DNA of 64,000 nt from Alphaproteobacteria bacterium (GTDB lineage Bacteria > Pseudomonadota > Alphaproteobacteria > Paracaedibacterales > CAITNM01): contig JAJTEE010000003.1 of the NCBI GenBank assembly GCA_021298215.1, positions 142,764 through 206,763 on the forward strand. Direction: 5' to 3'. Each line of letters begins with the position of its first letter. The stretch's first letter is position 1. The notes beneath the pieces were generated by a model, which saw nothing but the letters and a program-made list of their open reading frames with translations, made no database searches and was not told the DNA's origin. The position numbers and the translations under genes were made by a program. Below, one piece after another: positions 49,798-58,285 of this stretch.

Positions 49798-50751
49798 TTA
49801 CAACCCAAGATCTGTGCAAGCTTGTGTTAAAGATCTGACTGATTCAACAGACTGTTGCAGCTGCTTCTTTTCTTCTGTATTTAAAGGAATCTCTAATACT
49901 TTTTCAACGCCATTTTTTCCAATAATAGCGGGAACGCCGACATAAAGATCTTTAACTCCATATTCTCCTCCAAGATGTGCAGCACAAGGAAGAATACGAC
50001 GTTGATCAAATAAATAACTCTCGACCATTTGCAAAACGCTTGTTGCTGGAGAATAAAAGGCAGATCCTGTTTTTAGTAAATTAACAATTTCTGCTCCAGC
50101 ATTTCGTGTGCGGTTAATGATAGCATCAAGTGTATCTTTGCTAAGCCAACCATTTTCTACAAAGTAAGAAAGGGGGATTCCTGAAATAGTTGTATAACGA
50201 GGCATTGGAACCATGCTATCGCCATGGCCTCCTAATACGAAGGTTTGAATATCCTGCACGGAAACATTGAGAGCTTCACTTAAAAAGCATTTGAAACGTC
50301 CAGAATCTAATACGCCAGCCATTCCCACAACCATATTTGGCTTAAACGCTGTAGCCTTTTGCATAAGCCAAACCATGGCATCTAGTGGATTGGTGACGAC
50401 AACTACGAAACTTGTTGGGGCATATTTTCTAATATTTTCAGCAGCTATGCAGATGATTTTAGCATTAACACTTAATAAGTCATCACGGGACATGCCGGGT
50501 TTTCTGGCAATGCCGGCGGTTACAATCACGACATCTGCGTCTTTTATACAGTTGTAATCCTGACTTCCTGATACAACGTAGTGTTTATGCTCAGCACTTA
50601 AGGCTTGAGCTAAATCAAGAGCTTTACCTTGAGGAATGCCTTCGGCTACGTCAATGAGTACAACCTCACCGAGATTTCGCTGAAGAATGAGATGTGCAAG
50701 GGTTCCCCCAATATTGCCGCTACCGATTAAAGCTATTTTGGGGAGATTCAC
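49798..50751 (-). CDS. mdh: Malate dehydrogenase
   Basis: Mdh oxidises malate to oxaloacetate with NAD. The 317-residue protein is the LDH-like type: IALIGSGNIGGTLAHL (NAD loop), VVIVTAGIARKPGMSRDDLL with the substrate Arg, VVTNPLDAMVWLMQK, and the catalytic His in FVLGGHGDSMVPMPRY. The second substrate Arg is in SGRFKCFLSE. The start is a GTG at 50751 with AAGGA seven bases upstream. It lies 10 bases after the esterase gene, so the operon probably begins there. Confidence 0.97.
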   Translation of the reverse strand: MNLPKIALIGSGNIGGTLAHLILQRNLGEVVLIDVAEGIPQGKALDLAQALSAEHKHYVVSGSQDYNCIKDADVVIVTAGIARKPGMSRDDLLSVNAKIICIAAENIRKYAPTSFVVVVTNPLDAMVWLMQKATAFKPNMVVGMAGVLDSGRFKCFLSEALNVSVQDIQTFVLGGHGDSMVPMPRYTTISGIPLSYFVENGWLSKDTLDAIINRTRNAGAEIVNLLKTGSAFYSPATSVLQMVESYLFDQRRILPCAAHLGGEYGVKDLYVGVPAIIGKNGVEKVLEIPLNTEEKKQLQQSVESVRSLTQACTDLGL

Positions 50752-50761
50752 AGATGTATCC

Positions 50762-51418
50762 TTATAACGCTATAGGTTGATCTTGTTGCTGGTGACGTAT
50801 AAAATCAAGTCCTGCCATTAGGCCGGACTCATCAATACTGTGTCCAAGCCCATGGCATGTTTTTGTCATAACATTTACACCAAGCTGACGCAACTGGGAT
50901 TGTGCTATTTGTAACGTGCCGTATGGAACCACAGTGTCAGCGGTTCCATGAACAAGGAGAATTGGTGTTGACGATAAAGAAGAAACATTTGCTGGCGGAT
51001 AAAATGCGCCAGAATACCCAATAATTCCCCCAAGCTTAGAAATACAAAAAAGCATTTCTAATGCAAGCATAGTACCTTGCGAAAAGCCAACAAGAATTAA
51101 ATCAGAAGGCAATAATCGATATTCAGCAAGCAGTGCGGTGATAAATCGCTTTAAATGTGGCCGTGCTTTATCTAAGCCTGCGCGAATATTTAAAGGATTA
51201 AAATCGCTTAAACCAAACCACTGATACCCTTCGCCATAAGGATTGATATCGCTTAATTCAATGCCATTAGGAGAGAAAAAAGCCGTGTGCTCAAGATTTT
51301 TTTGCCAAATACGACCTATTTCAAGCAGATCATCTCCATTTGAACCATATCCATGTAAGAAGAGAACAATTTTCTTTGGTGTTCCTTTGGGCAGTAGGCA
51401 TGGACAATTTTCAAACAA
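50762..51418 (-). CDS. Alpha/beta hydrolase, carboxylesterase/phospholipase family
   Basis: This small serine esterase family acts on short acyl esters or lysophospholipids. The 218-residue protein has an oxyanion-loop start IVLFLHGYGSNGDDL, the nucleophile elbow LVGFSQGTMLAL, an Asp in LVHGTADTVVP and a His in GLGHSIDESGL, which makes a complete Ser-Asp-His triad. The start is probably a TTG at 51418: the frame is closed by a stop shortly upstream and no ATG precedes the core. It heads the leftward run into mdh and sucCDAB; a link to the TCA genes is not obvious. Confidence 0.87.
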   Translation of the reverse strand: MFENCPCLLPKGTPKKIVLFLHGYGSNGDDLLEIGRIWQKNLEHTAFFSPNGIELSDINPYGEGYQWFGLSDFNPLNIRAGLDKARPHLKRFITALLAEYRLLPSDLILVGFSQGTMLALEMLFCISKLGGIIGYSGAFYPPANVSSLSSTPILLVHGTADTVVPYGTLQIAQSQLRQLGVNVMTKTCHGLGHSIDESGLMAGLDFIRHQQQDQPIAL

Positions 51419-51516
51419 TTTTATAACTACTTCTAAACCTTATTATTATTAGACCAAAATATAATTCAGATGGCAATGTTGCAAAGAATAAGGCGAACCA
51501 ACTTTCATATAATAAA

Positions 51517-51545
51517 TTGATTAAGGGCAAAGATTTTTGTACACT
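51517..51545 (+). promoter_or_regulatory. Likely promoter for the amino-acid permease
   Basis: TTGATT (51517-51522) and TACACT (51540-51545) are spaced by 17 bases, with the permease ATG 30 bases further on. Confidence 0.5.
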
Positions 51546-51574
51546 GCCCAGTATTATTCATAAAATAACAAATC

Positions 51575-52837
51575 ATGCTTGGTTTTTGGCAACTTGTTGC
51601 CTTGGTTGTAGGAAATTTGGTTGGTAGTGGTGTACTTATGCTGCCGGCTACCTTAGCTCCCTACGGCGCTATTTCTTTTTCTGGATGGATTGCGACCTCT
51701 ATTGGTGCAATTCTTCTGTCTCTTGTTTTTTGCCAGTTGTGCAGTAAGCACCCGCGCACCGGCGGTCCGCATGTTTATGTTGAAGAAGCATTTGGAAAAA
51801 ATGCTGGATTTTATATTGCATGGGTGTATTGGATTTTAGCATGGATTGGCTATGCAGCGCTTGTTTCGGCAGCGATGGGATGTCTTACAACTGTTTGTGG
51901 GCCTCTCTCTAAGCCTGTTTTATTGGGTCTTGAAATTCTCATTATTGTTGTGTTTACAGCAATTAATCTCTGTCAGATTTCTTTTGCTGGTCGCGTTGAA
52001 TTGGTGCTGACTATTGTAAAAATTCTGCCACTAATCATTCTACCGGTTATTGCACTTTTTTCGATTAAATCTGAGTATTTATTTGCCATGCCAACCACGG
52101 ATCAGTCTTATATGTCTTCCATGGCAAGCGCGGTGATGCTAATGATTTTTGCTTTTATGGGTTTTGAAACAGCCACTGTTCCCAGTGAAGAAGTAGAAAA
52201 CGCGCGGCGTACTATTCCAAAAGCAACTATCGTTGGAACTCTCATTGCAGCTGCTATCTATATTTTAGGAACTGTTAGTATGCTTGGCCATATCCCATTC
52301 TCAGAATTGGCCCAATCAAAAGCCCCATATGCTGATTTAGCAGCTTGTGTATTTGGTGGAAATTGGTATTGCTTTGTGGCAGGAGCTGGCGTGTTATGCG
52401 CTTTAGGCGCTTTAAATGGATGGATGCTTATTGGAGGTCGTATCGCCTATGGGGCTGCGCAAGATGGCATTTTTCCCAAAGTATTTTTGAAAAAGGATAA
52501 GTATGGAGCGCCAAGTGCTTCTATCATTATTTCATCCCTTTGCACGATTCCTTTTTTGGTACTTTCTGTAAGTGAAAGCTTGGTTGAGCAGTTTAATTTT
52601 GTTGTCTCTATTAGTTCATCCTTAGTTCTTATTGTGTATTTAGCATGCGCTTTGGCGTATTTGAAATTTCTAAAAGAATATCAAAAAGCTAAACCAAAAC
52701 ATTGGCTTTTGGGCGTAGCATCCACCGTATTTTGTCTGTGGGTGTTAAGTTCCATCAGTTTGGAAATGACGCTGTATTCATTAACCGTTTTCTTTGTTGG
52801 TATTCCCTTGCGCATGTATATGGGGCGAAAGATTTAG
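51575..52837 (+). CDS. APC-superfamily amino-acid permease (AdiC/PotE-like)
   Basis: The 420-residue protein has twelve membrane segments. The first has VALVVGNLVGSGVLMLPATL, with the broken-helix GSG substrate motif of APC transporters. Others include GGPHVYVEEAFGKNAGFYIAW cut here as VEEAFGKNAGFYIAW, FAFMGFETATVPSEEVENARR, and GGRIAYGAAQDGIFPKVFLK. The arrangement resembles arginine/agmatine (AdiC), putrescine/ornithine (PotE) and related exchangers, which import an amino acid in exchange for another. The specific pair is unknown. A likely promoter lies 30 bases upstream. Confidence 0.9.
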   Translation: MLGFWQLVALVVGNLVGSGVLMLPATLAPYGAISFSGWIATSIGAILLSLVFCQLCSKHPRTGGPHVYVEEAFGKNAGFYIAWVYWILAWIGYAALVSAAMGCLTTVCGPLSKPVLLGLEILIIVVFTAINLCQISFAGRVELVLTIVKILPLIILPVIALFSIKSEYLFAMPTTDQSYMSSMASAVMLMIFAFMGFETATVPSEEVENARRTIPKATIVGTLIAAAIYILGTVSMLGHIPFSELAQSKAPYADLAACVFGGNWYCFVAGAGVLCALGALNGWMLIGGRIAYGAAQDGIFPKVFLKKDKYGAPSASIIISSLCTIPFLVLSVSESLVEQFNFVVSISSSLVLIVYLACALAYLKFLKEYQKAKPKHWLLGVASTVFCLWVLSSISLEMTLYSLTVFFVGIPLRMYMGRKI

Positions 52838-52860
52838 CTTAGGAATCTATTAACGCTATT

Positions 52861-52878
52861 TCTGTATAATCATACAGA
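52861..52878 (+). promoter_or_regulatory. Operator-like inverted repeat over a -10 box
   Basis: TCTGTAT-AATC-ATACAGA is a perfect seven-base inverted repeat, and the box TATAAT (52865-52870) lies inside it, 30 bases before the phosphatase ATG. A repressor or dimeric activator could bind here. A clear -35 is not seen. Confidence 0.45.
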
Positions 52879-52899
52879 TCTACATAACTTTAGCTTGTA

Positions 52900-53730
52900 A
52901 TGAGCATATTAATACAAAGTATTTGTTTAAGCTATTATGCTCTTGCAGCAATTATTGCTAGCGATGCACCATCAGATCGCTCAATTATTGAGTCATTAAA
53001 AGCACAGGATTTTAAAATTCGCTCTCAACAAAATCCGGAGAGATTTCGCATGCTCGAAGATATTCGTGTTTCCGGAAGTGCGCAATTTTCAAATCAAAGC
53101 CTAAGAAAAATTATTGAAAGAATTAATGCACGAAAGCAGTATTCAATTGTTATTTTTGATGTTCGGCAAGAAATGCACCTATTGGGATACAATGATTTAT
53201 CCAGTATTATTGCCGAGAAAGATGGGTCAGAAATAAATCATGCATTGAATTTTATTATTAGGGATGAAGATGCTTTATCAAAACAAGGTACATTAGGTCG
53301 AGAAGAAATAATTACGCAAGCTTGTGGGTTGCAATACGTACGTATACCGGTAATGGACGATTCTGTCCCAACGCGTGCAGATGTAGATGCGTTTCTTAAT
53401 GCCTATAAAGAAAAAACGCAACAAGATCCTAATACGTGGTTTCATGTGCATTGTGAACATGGCCATGGGCGCACTACAACATTTATGAGTATGCTACACA
53501 TCCTCAATACCCAAGGGAAAACAAGTCTAAGCAATATTTTAAACGAACAGCAGCAAAACGGTGGTGCCGATTTAGCCTTTCCTTCAGAACAAAGTGCAGA
53601 TATAAAAGGTGCTGATTTACAACAAAAGCGATATGCATTTTTGGAGGCTTTCCATCACTATGTTAATGATAAAAAAAACGGATTTGCCACTGGTAAGTCT
53701 TGGTCGGAATGGCAAGCAACCATAAATTAG
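52900..53730 (+). CDS. Secreted phytase-like protein tyrosine phosphatase (PTPLP family)
   Basis: PTP-like cysteine phytases remove phosphate from inositol phosphates or phosphotyrosine. The 276-residue protein begins with a weak signal peptide (MSILIQSICLSYYALAAIIA). It has IVIFDVRQEMHLLGYND (equivalent of the DLRQESHGF strand), YVRIPVMDDSVPTRADVDAF with the general acid Asp near 153/154, and the catalytic loop FHVHCEHGHGRTTTFMSML (Cys185, Arg191). The HC-x5-R form followed by TTTFM is typical of the family, which includes Selenomonas phytase and type III effectors such as HopAO1. Export and a host target are inferred. An operator-like repeat covers its promoter region. Confidence 0.83.
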   Translation: MSILIQSICLSYYALAAIIASDAPSDRSIIESLKAQDFKIRSQQNPERFRMLEDIRVSGSAQFSNQSLRKIIERINARKQYSIVIFDVRQEMHLLGYNDLSSIIAEKDGSEINHALNFIIRDEDALSKQGTLGREEIITQACGLQYVRIPVMDDSVPTRADVDAFLNAYKEKTQQDPNTWFHVHCEHGHGRTTTFMSMLHILNTQGKTSLSNILNEQQQNGGADLAFPSEQSADIKGADLQQKRYAFLEAFHHYVNDKKNGFATGKSWSEWQATIN

Positions 53731-53763
53731 TAACATCAAATATTCTTCTTACCGATATAAAAA

Positions 53764-53788
53764 CCCCCGATTGGAGACTAATCGGGGG
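53764..53788 (-). terminator. Terminator-like hairpin with the T run on the minus strand
   Basis: CCCCCGATT (53764-53772) and AATCGGGGG (53780-53788) form a perfect 9-bp stem. AAAAA precedes it on the plus strand, so leftward RNA would end in UUUUU, while rightward RNA has no U run. No leftward gene is evident just to the right, so the transcript it serves is unclear. Confidence 0.6.
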
Positions 53789-53840
53789 GGATATTGATGG
53801 CTTATAGTACCGTACCTACCATATTCCATTTATTTAAAGA

Positions 53841-53866
53841 TATTACTAAATCCTTGTTTAGTAATA
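53841..53866. repeat. Perfect 10-bp inverted repeat upstream of tkt
   Basis: TATTACTAAA-TCCTTG-TTTAGTAATA lies in the 299-base gap between the phosphatase gene and tkt. It is AT-rich and could be an operator or hairpin; nothing else codes in this gap. Confidence 0.5.
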
Positions 53867-54029
53867 AAATGATTATTTCAACATTTAATTAAATAAAAGT
53901 AAAAATTTAATTTAATATAAATTAAAATGCTTATTTTTTTGCTTATTCTTATTAAAAATTATAGTGTTAGCTCTTGGCCAGCTATTTAAACTTGGGCATA
54001 ATATTCCAATATCTTTAAGACATTTTTTA

Positions 54030-55979
54030 ATGAGCATGACAAGGGAGTTGGCAAGCGCTATACGCTTTCTAAGTATTGATGCGGTAGAAAAAGCAAACTC
54101 TGGTCACCCAGGTATGCCGATGGGGATGGCTGATGTTGCTGCAATTTTATTTGAAAAACACTTAGTATTTAATCCCTGTGATCCTTACTGGCCTAATCGT
54201 GATCGTTTTGTTTTGTCAGCAGGGCATGGCTCCATGCTGCTCTATAGCCTTTTGTATTTAACGGGCTATCCAGAAACAACGTTGGAACAACTAAAGAATT
54301 TTCGCCAGCTCTACTCAAAAACGCCGGGGCATCCGGAATATGGTCATCTTCCGGGTGTAGAAACAACTACAGGTCCTTTAGGTCAAGGTATTGCCACAGC
54401 TGTGGGCATGGCGTTAGCTGAGCGCATGTTGCATGCAAAGTATCCTGAAGCGATTACTCATTACACCTATGTTATTGCCAGTGATGGGGACCTAATGGAA
54501 GGCATCAGTCATGAAGCTGCCTCACTTGCTGGTCACCTACAATTACATAAATTAATTGTCCTATACGACGATAACGGTATAAGCATCGATGGTAAATGTA
54601 ATTTGGCATTTACAGATGATTCATTGCTTCGGTTTAAGGCTTACGGTTGGAACGCAGAGCGCGTGGATGGTCATGATGCAAGCGCTATCGATGCAGCTAT
54701 TACAAGGGCTAAAGCGAGTGACAAGCCAACGCTCATTGCGTGCAAAACTATTATTGGTTTTGGTGCTCCGACAAAAGCCGACAGCCATGAGGCTCATGGA
54801 TCACCGTTAGGCCCTGAAGAAATACAAGCAACGCGCAAAGCTCTAAACTGGCCACATGAGCCATTTCATATTCCAGACTCCATTTTAAATGCCTGGCGTA
54901 TAATCGGCCAAAGACACCAATCAACATATGACACCTGGAAAAAAGTAACGCCAACGGATGTGCAAAACGCATTGCAGGCACCGCATCATGGTATTGACGA
55001 AGCCATTAAGGCATATAAGCAAAAGGTGCAAGCCGAAAAGCCAAGCCTGGCAACCCGTGTGCTATCACAGCAGGTTCTAGAAGCTATAGAACCCTATGCT
55101 GCCTTAATTGGTGGCTCTGCTGATTTAACAGGTTCAAATAATACAAAAACAAAATCCCAAATAGTAATTAACGCGCCTCAATATAAAGGGAAGTATATTC
55201 ATTATGGTGTGCGTGAACACGCAATGGCTGCCATGATGAATGGAATTAGCCTATCCAAAGCCTTTATTCCTTATGGTGGTACATTTCTTGTCTTTTTAGA
55301 CTATCTAAAACCAGCCTTGCGTTTATCTGCATTAATGGAGCAGGGCGTCATTTATGTTTTAACCCATGATTCTATAGGTCTCGGTGAAGATGGCCCAACG
55401 CACCAGCCTATCGAACACCTAGCTCATTTGCGTTGCATTCCAAATGTCTTAACATTTCGTCCCATGGATGCAACAGAAGTGGCTGAATGCTGGCAACTCG
55501 CAGTGCAGCATCGAAAAACGCCGTCAGTTCTTGTGTTAACACGTCAAAAATTACCTTATCTAAGTAATAATCGAACAGAGCATTCCGAAAATATGTCTGC
55601 CAAAGGCGGTTATGTTCTCATTGAAAACTCTCAAGCAGAGGTTACGCTAATGGCGACAGGATCAGAAGTTTCCCTAGCTGTTGATGCGAAAAATATGCTG
55701 GAAGAATTGGGGATTCCTGCGCGTGTTGTTTCAATGCCTTGTATGGAACTGTTTTCAAAACAATCTCAGTATTATAAAAATCAAGTGTTGGGAAATTCAT
55801 TGCGCATAGGTATCGAAGCAGCTTGTGAGGGGGTATGGTCTAAATATTTAGGTGATAATGGAATATTTATAGGGATGAATTCTTTCGGCGCTTCGGCTCC
55901 TGCAGAAAAATTGTATATGCATTTTGGTATAACAGCTGAGATTGTGGTAGAAAAAGTAAAAAATATTTTAAGGAAGTGA
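54030..55979 (+). CDS. tkt: Transketolase
   Basis: Transketolase moves two-carbon units in the pentose phosphate pathway with thiamine diphosphate. The 649-residue protein opens RELASAIRFLSIDAVEKANS, has the TPP sites AGHGSMLLYSLLYLTGY, GPLGQGIATAVGMALAE and SDGDLMEGISHEAASLAG, then GLGEDGPTHQPIEHLAHLR in the pyrimidine domain. I chose the ATG at 54030 because the homologous region starts immediately after it; an in-frame GTG at 53964 would add an unlikely hydrophobic lead. The malic enzyme gene starts nine bases later, so the two are probably co-transcribed. Confidence 0.96.
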   Translation: MSMTRELASAIRFLSIDAVEKANSGHPGMPMGMADVAAILFEKHLVFNPCDPYWPNRDRFVLSAGHGSMLLYSLLYLTGYPETTLEQLKNFRQLYSKTPGHPEYGHLPGVETTTGPLGQGIATAVGMALAERMLHAKYPEAITHYTYVIASDGDLMEGISHEAASLAGHLQLHKLIVLYDDNGISIDGKCNLAFTDDSLLRFKAYGWNAERVDGHDASAIDAAITRAKASDKPTLIACKTIIGFGAPTKADSHEAHGSPLGPEEIQATRKALNWPHEPFHIPDSILNAWRIIGQRHQSTYDTWKKVTPTDVQNALQAPHHGIDEAIKAYKQKVQAEKPSLATRVLSQQVLEAIEPYAALIGGSADLTGSNNTKTKSQIVINAPQYKGKYIHYGVREHAMAAMMNGISLSKAFIPYGGTFLVFLDYLKPALRLSALMEQGVIYVLTHDSIGLGEDGPTHQPIEHLAHLRCIPNVLTFRPMDATEVAECWQLAVQHRKTPSVLVLTRQKLPYLSNNRTEHSENMSAKGGYVLIENSQAEVTLMATGSEVSLAVDAKNMLEELGIPARVVSMPCMELFSKQSQYYKNQVLGNSLRIGIEAACEGVWSKYLGDNGIFIGMNSFGASAPAEKLYMHFGITAEIVVEKVKNILRK

Positions 55980-55988
55980 TTAGATTTT

Positions 55989-58271
55989 ATGTCCCGTAGT
56001 GTTTATGAGCAATCGTTGATCTATCATGCACAACAGCCAAAAGGTAAATTAGAAATCACCGCTACAAAGCCGATGACTAACCCTTATGATTTAGCGCTTG
56101 CGTATTCACCAGGGGTGGCAGAGCCTTGTAAGGAAATAGAAAAAGACCCTTTAAAAGCTGCTGAATATACGATTCGAGGAAATTTGGTTGCCGTTATTAG
56201 TAACGGAACAGCGGTTCTAGGTCTTGGGAATATTGGCCCACTAGCCTCTAAACCAGTGATGGAAGGCAAGGCGGTTCTTTTTAAAAAATTTGCTGGCATT
56301 GATGCTTTTGATATTGAAATTAATGAAACAGATCCGCAAAAACTGGTTGATATTATTGCCGCATTAGAGCCAACTTTTGGCGGCATTAACCTTGAAGATA
56401 TTAAAGCGCCAGAGTGCTTTTATGTGGAGCGTGAGCTTGCAAAAAGAGTAAGTATTCCGGTTCTTCATGATGACCAACATGGCACTGCCATTATTGTTTC
56501 TGCAGCGATGAAAAATGCACTGGAACTCGCTGGAAAATCACTAAGTGCGGTCAAAATGGTTGCATCAGGAGCTGGAGCCTCTGCTGTGGCGTGTTTAGAG
56601 CTTCTTATAAAACTTGGTCTAAAGCGCGAGAATTTGATTGTTTTAGATCGTGAAGGCGTGATTTTTAAAGGCAAAAAAAATCTAGATCCGTCAAAAGAAG
56701 CCTTAGCCTCAGATACCTCCTCGCGCACCCTTGAAGAAGCAATAAAAGGAGCAGATGTCTTCTTAGGTCTTTCTAGTGCGGGGTTGATGACAGCAGACAT
56801 GGCTAAATCCATGGCTAAAAATCCGGTGATTTTTGCGCTTGCAAATCCCGAGCCCGAAATTCGTCCAGAAGTTGTTCATCAAGTTCGTGATGATGCTATT
56901 ATAGCAACCGGTAGAACAGATTATCCTAATCAGGTAAACAATGCCTTGTGCTTCCCCTATATATTCAGAGGTGCACTTGATGTGGGAGCAACGTGTATCA
57001 ATCACGAAATGAAAGTCGCATGTGTTGAAACTATTGCGGCAATCGCAAAAGTAGAATGTGATGATTTGGTAGTAGCTGCTTATGGTGGCGAAACATTAAC
57101 ATTTGGCCGTAACTATATTATTCCAAAACCATTTGATCGACGGTTGTTCCTAGAGTTATCATATGCGGTGGCAAAAGCTGCGGTTGATACAGGTGTTGCT
57201 ACGCGTCCTATTACGGATTGGGATGCTTATCGTAATCAATTAAAAGAAGCTATTTATCGCTCAGGCGTTGTTATGCGTCCAATTTTTGCTGCAGCAAAAG
57301 CAGGAAAAGAACAAATACGTCTTGTGTTTGCTGAAGGTGAGGATGAACGGGTTTTGCAGGCTATTCATACATGATGAAAAAATTGCTAAGGTTTTAGTTA
57401 TTGGACGACCTGATGTTATTGAACGACGTTCTCGTCAATTGGGATTGAGATTCAATATTCATGAAGATATCGAAATAATTAATCCGCAAGAAGATGCTCG
57501 CTATAAAAAATACTGGCAAGCTTATCACGATATTATGGCACGCAAAGGTATAACACCTGATAATGCCAAAGAAATCATGCGCACCAATACCACCGTAATT
57601 GCCGCTATGATGGTACATTTAGGTGATGCCGATGCGATGATTTGTGGTTGTCATGGTAATTATCCTGACCATTTGGTGCCCATTATGGAAATTTTAGGTA
57701 TTGCCAATAATCAGCGTCGTTGTGCTGCTCTTTCGGCAATAGCAATTGATAACAGAAAGGTTGAAAGAGGAATTCTCTTCATCACCGATCCGTACGTTAA
57801 TATTGATCCAACCGCTGAACAGCTCGCAGAGATTACCTTAATGGCAGCTGAACAAATACGCTTATTTGGTATAAAACCACGAGTTGCTTTAATATCCTAT
57901 TCTAATTTTGGTGCTGGCGTGCATCCTCAGGCAAAAAAATGCGTCAAGCGATGGAACTTATTAGAGATCGTGCTCCGGAATTAGAAATGGAGGGAGAAAT
58001 GCACATAGATGCAGCTCTGGATGAAAAAATTCGCGCACGTTTATTTCCAAAAAATACACTAAAGGGTGCAGCAAATCTTTTGGTAATGCCAAATATCGAT
58101 GTGGCAAATACAGCACTAAATACTATTAAAATTCTGGCTAATGGCCAGCCGATAGGCCCAATCCTTATGGGCATTAAAGAATCAGCGCATATTTGTACGC
58201 CAACAGCTAGACCAAGAACATTAGTAAATCTTGCAGCGATTGCCTTTTCTAAGGCAAGATTATTTAAATAA
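55989..58271 (+). pseudogene. maeB: NADP-dependent malic enzyme with disrupted phosphotransacetylase domain
   Basis: MaeB decarboxylates malate to pyruvate; its C-terminal phosphotransacetylase-like domain is regulatory. The malic part (residues 1 to about 430) is intact: [41 protein letters not shown] and the NADP loop ASGAGASAV. Near 57361-57374 the frame shifts and stops (ERVLQAIHT then TGA); the other frame continues HDEKIAKVLVIGRPDVIERR. A second break lies at the A7 run 57933-57939; one more A would give QAKKMRQAMELIRDR. The final frame ends at 58271. Total length would be about 760 residues. As sequenced, a 461-residue malic enzyme alone could still be made. Confidence 0.8.
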
Positions 58272-58285
58272 CAAAAGGAACAATC

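Noticed and set aside
57268..57984. Phosphotransacetylase domain as a separate gene
   Set aside because: Its first residues overlap the malic enzyme in another frame and have no homology; the matching part starts at the HDEK segment after the frameshift.
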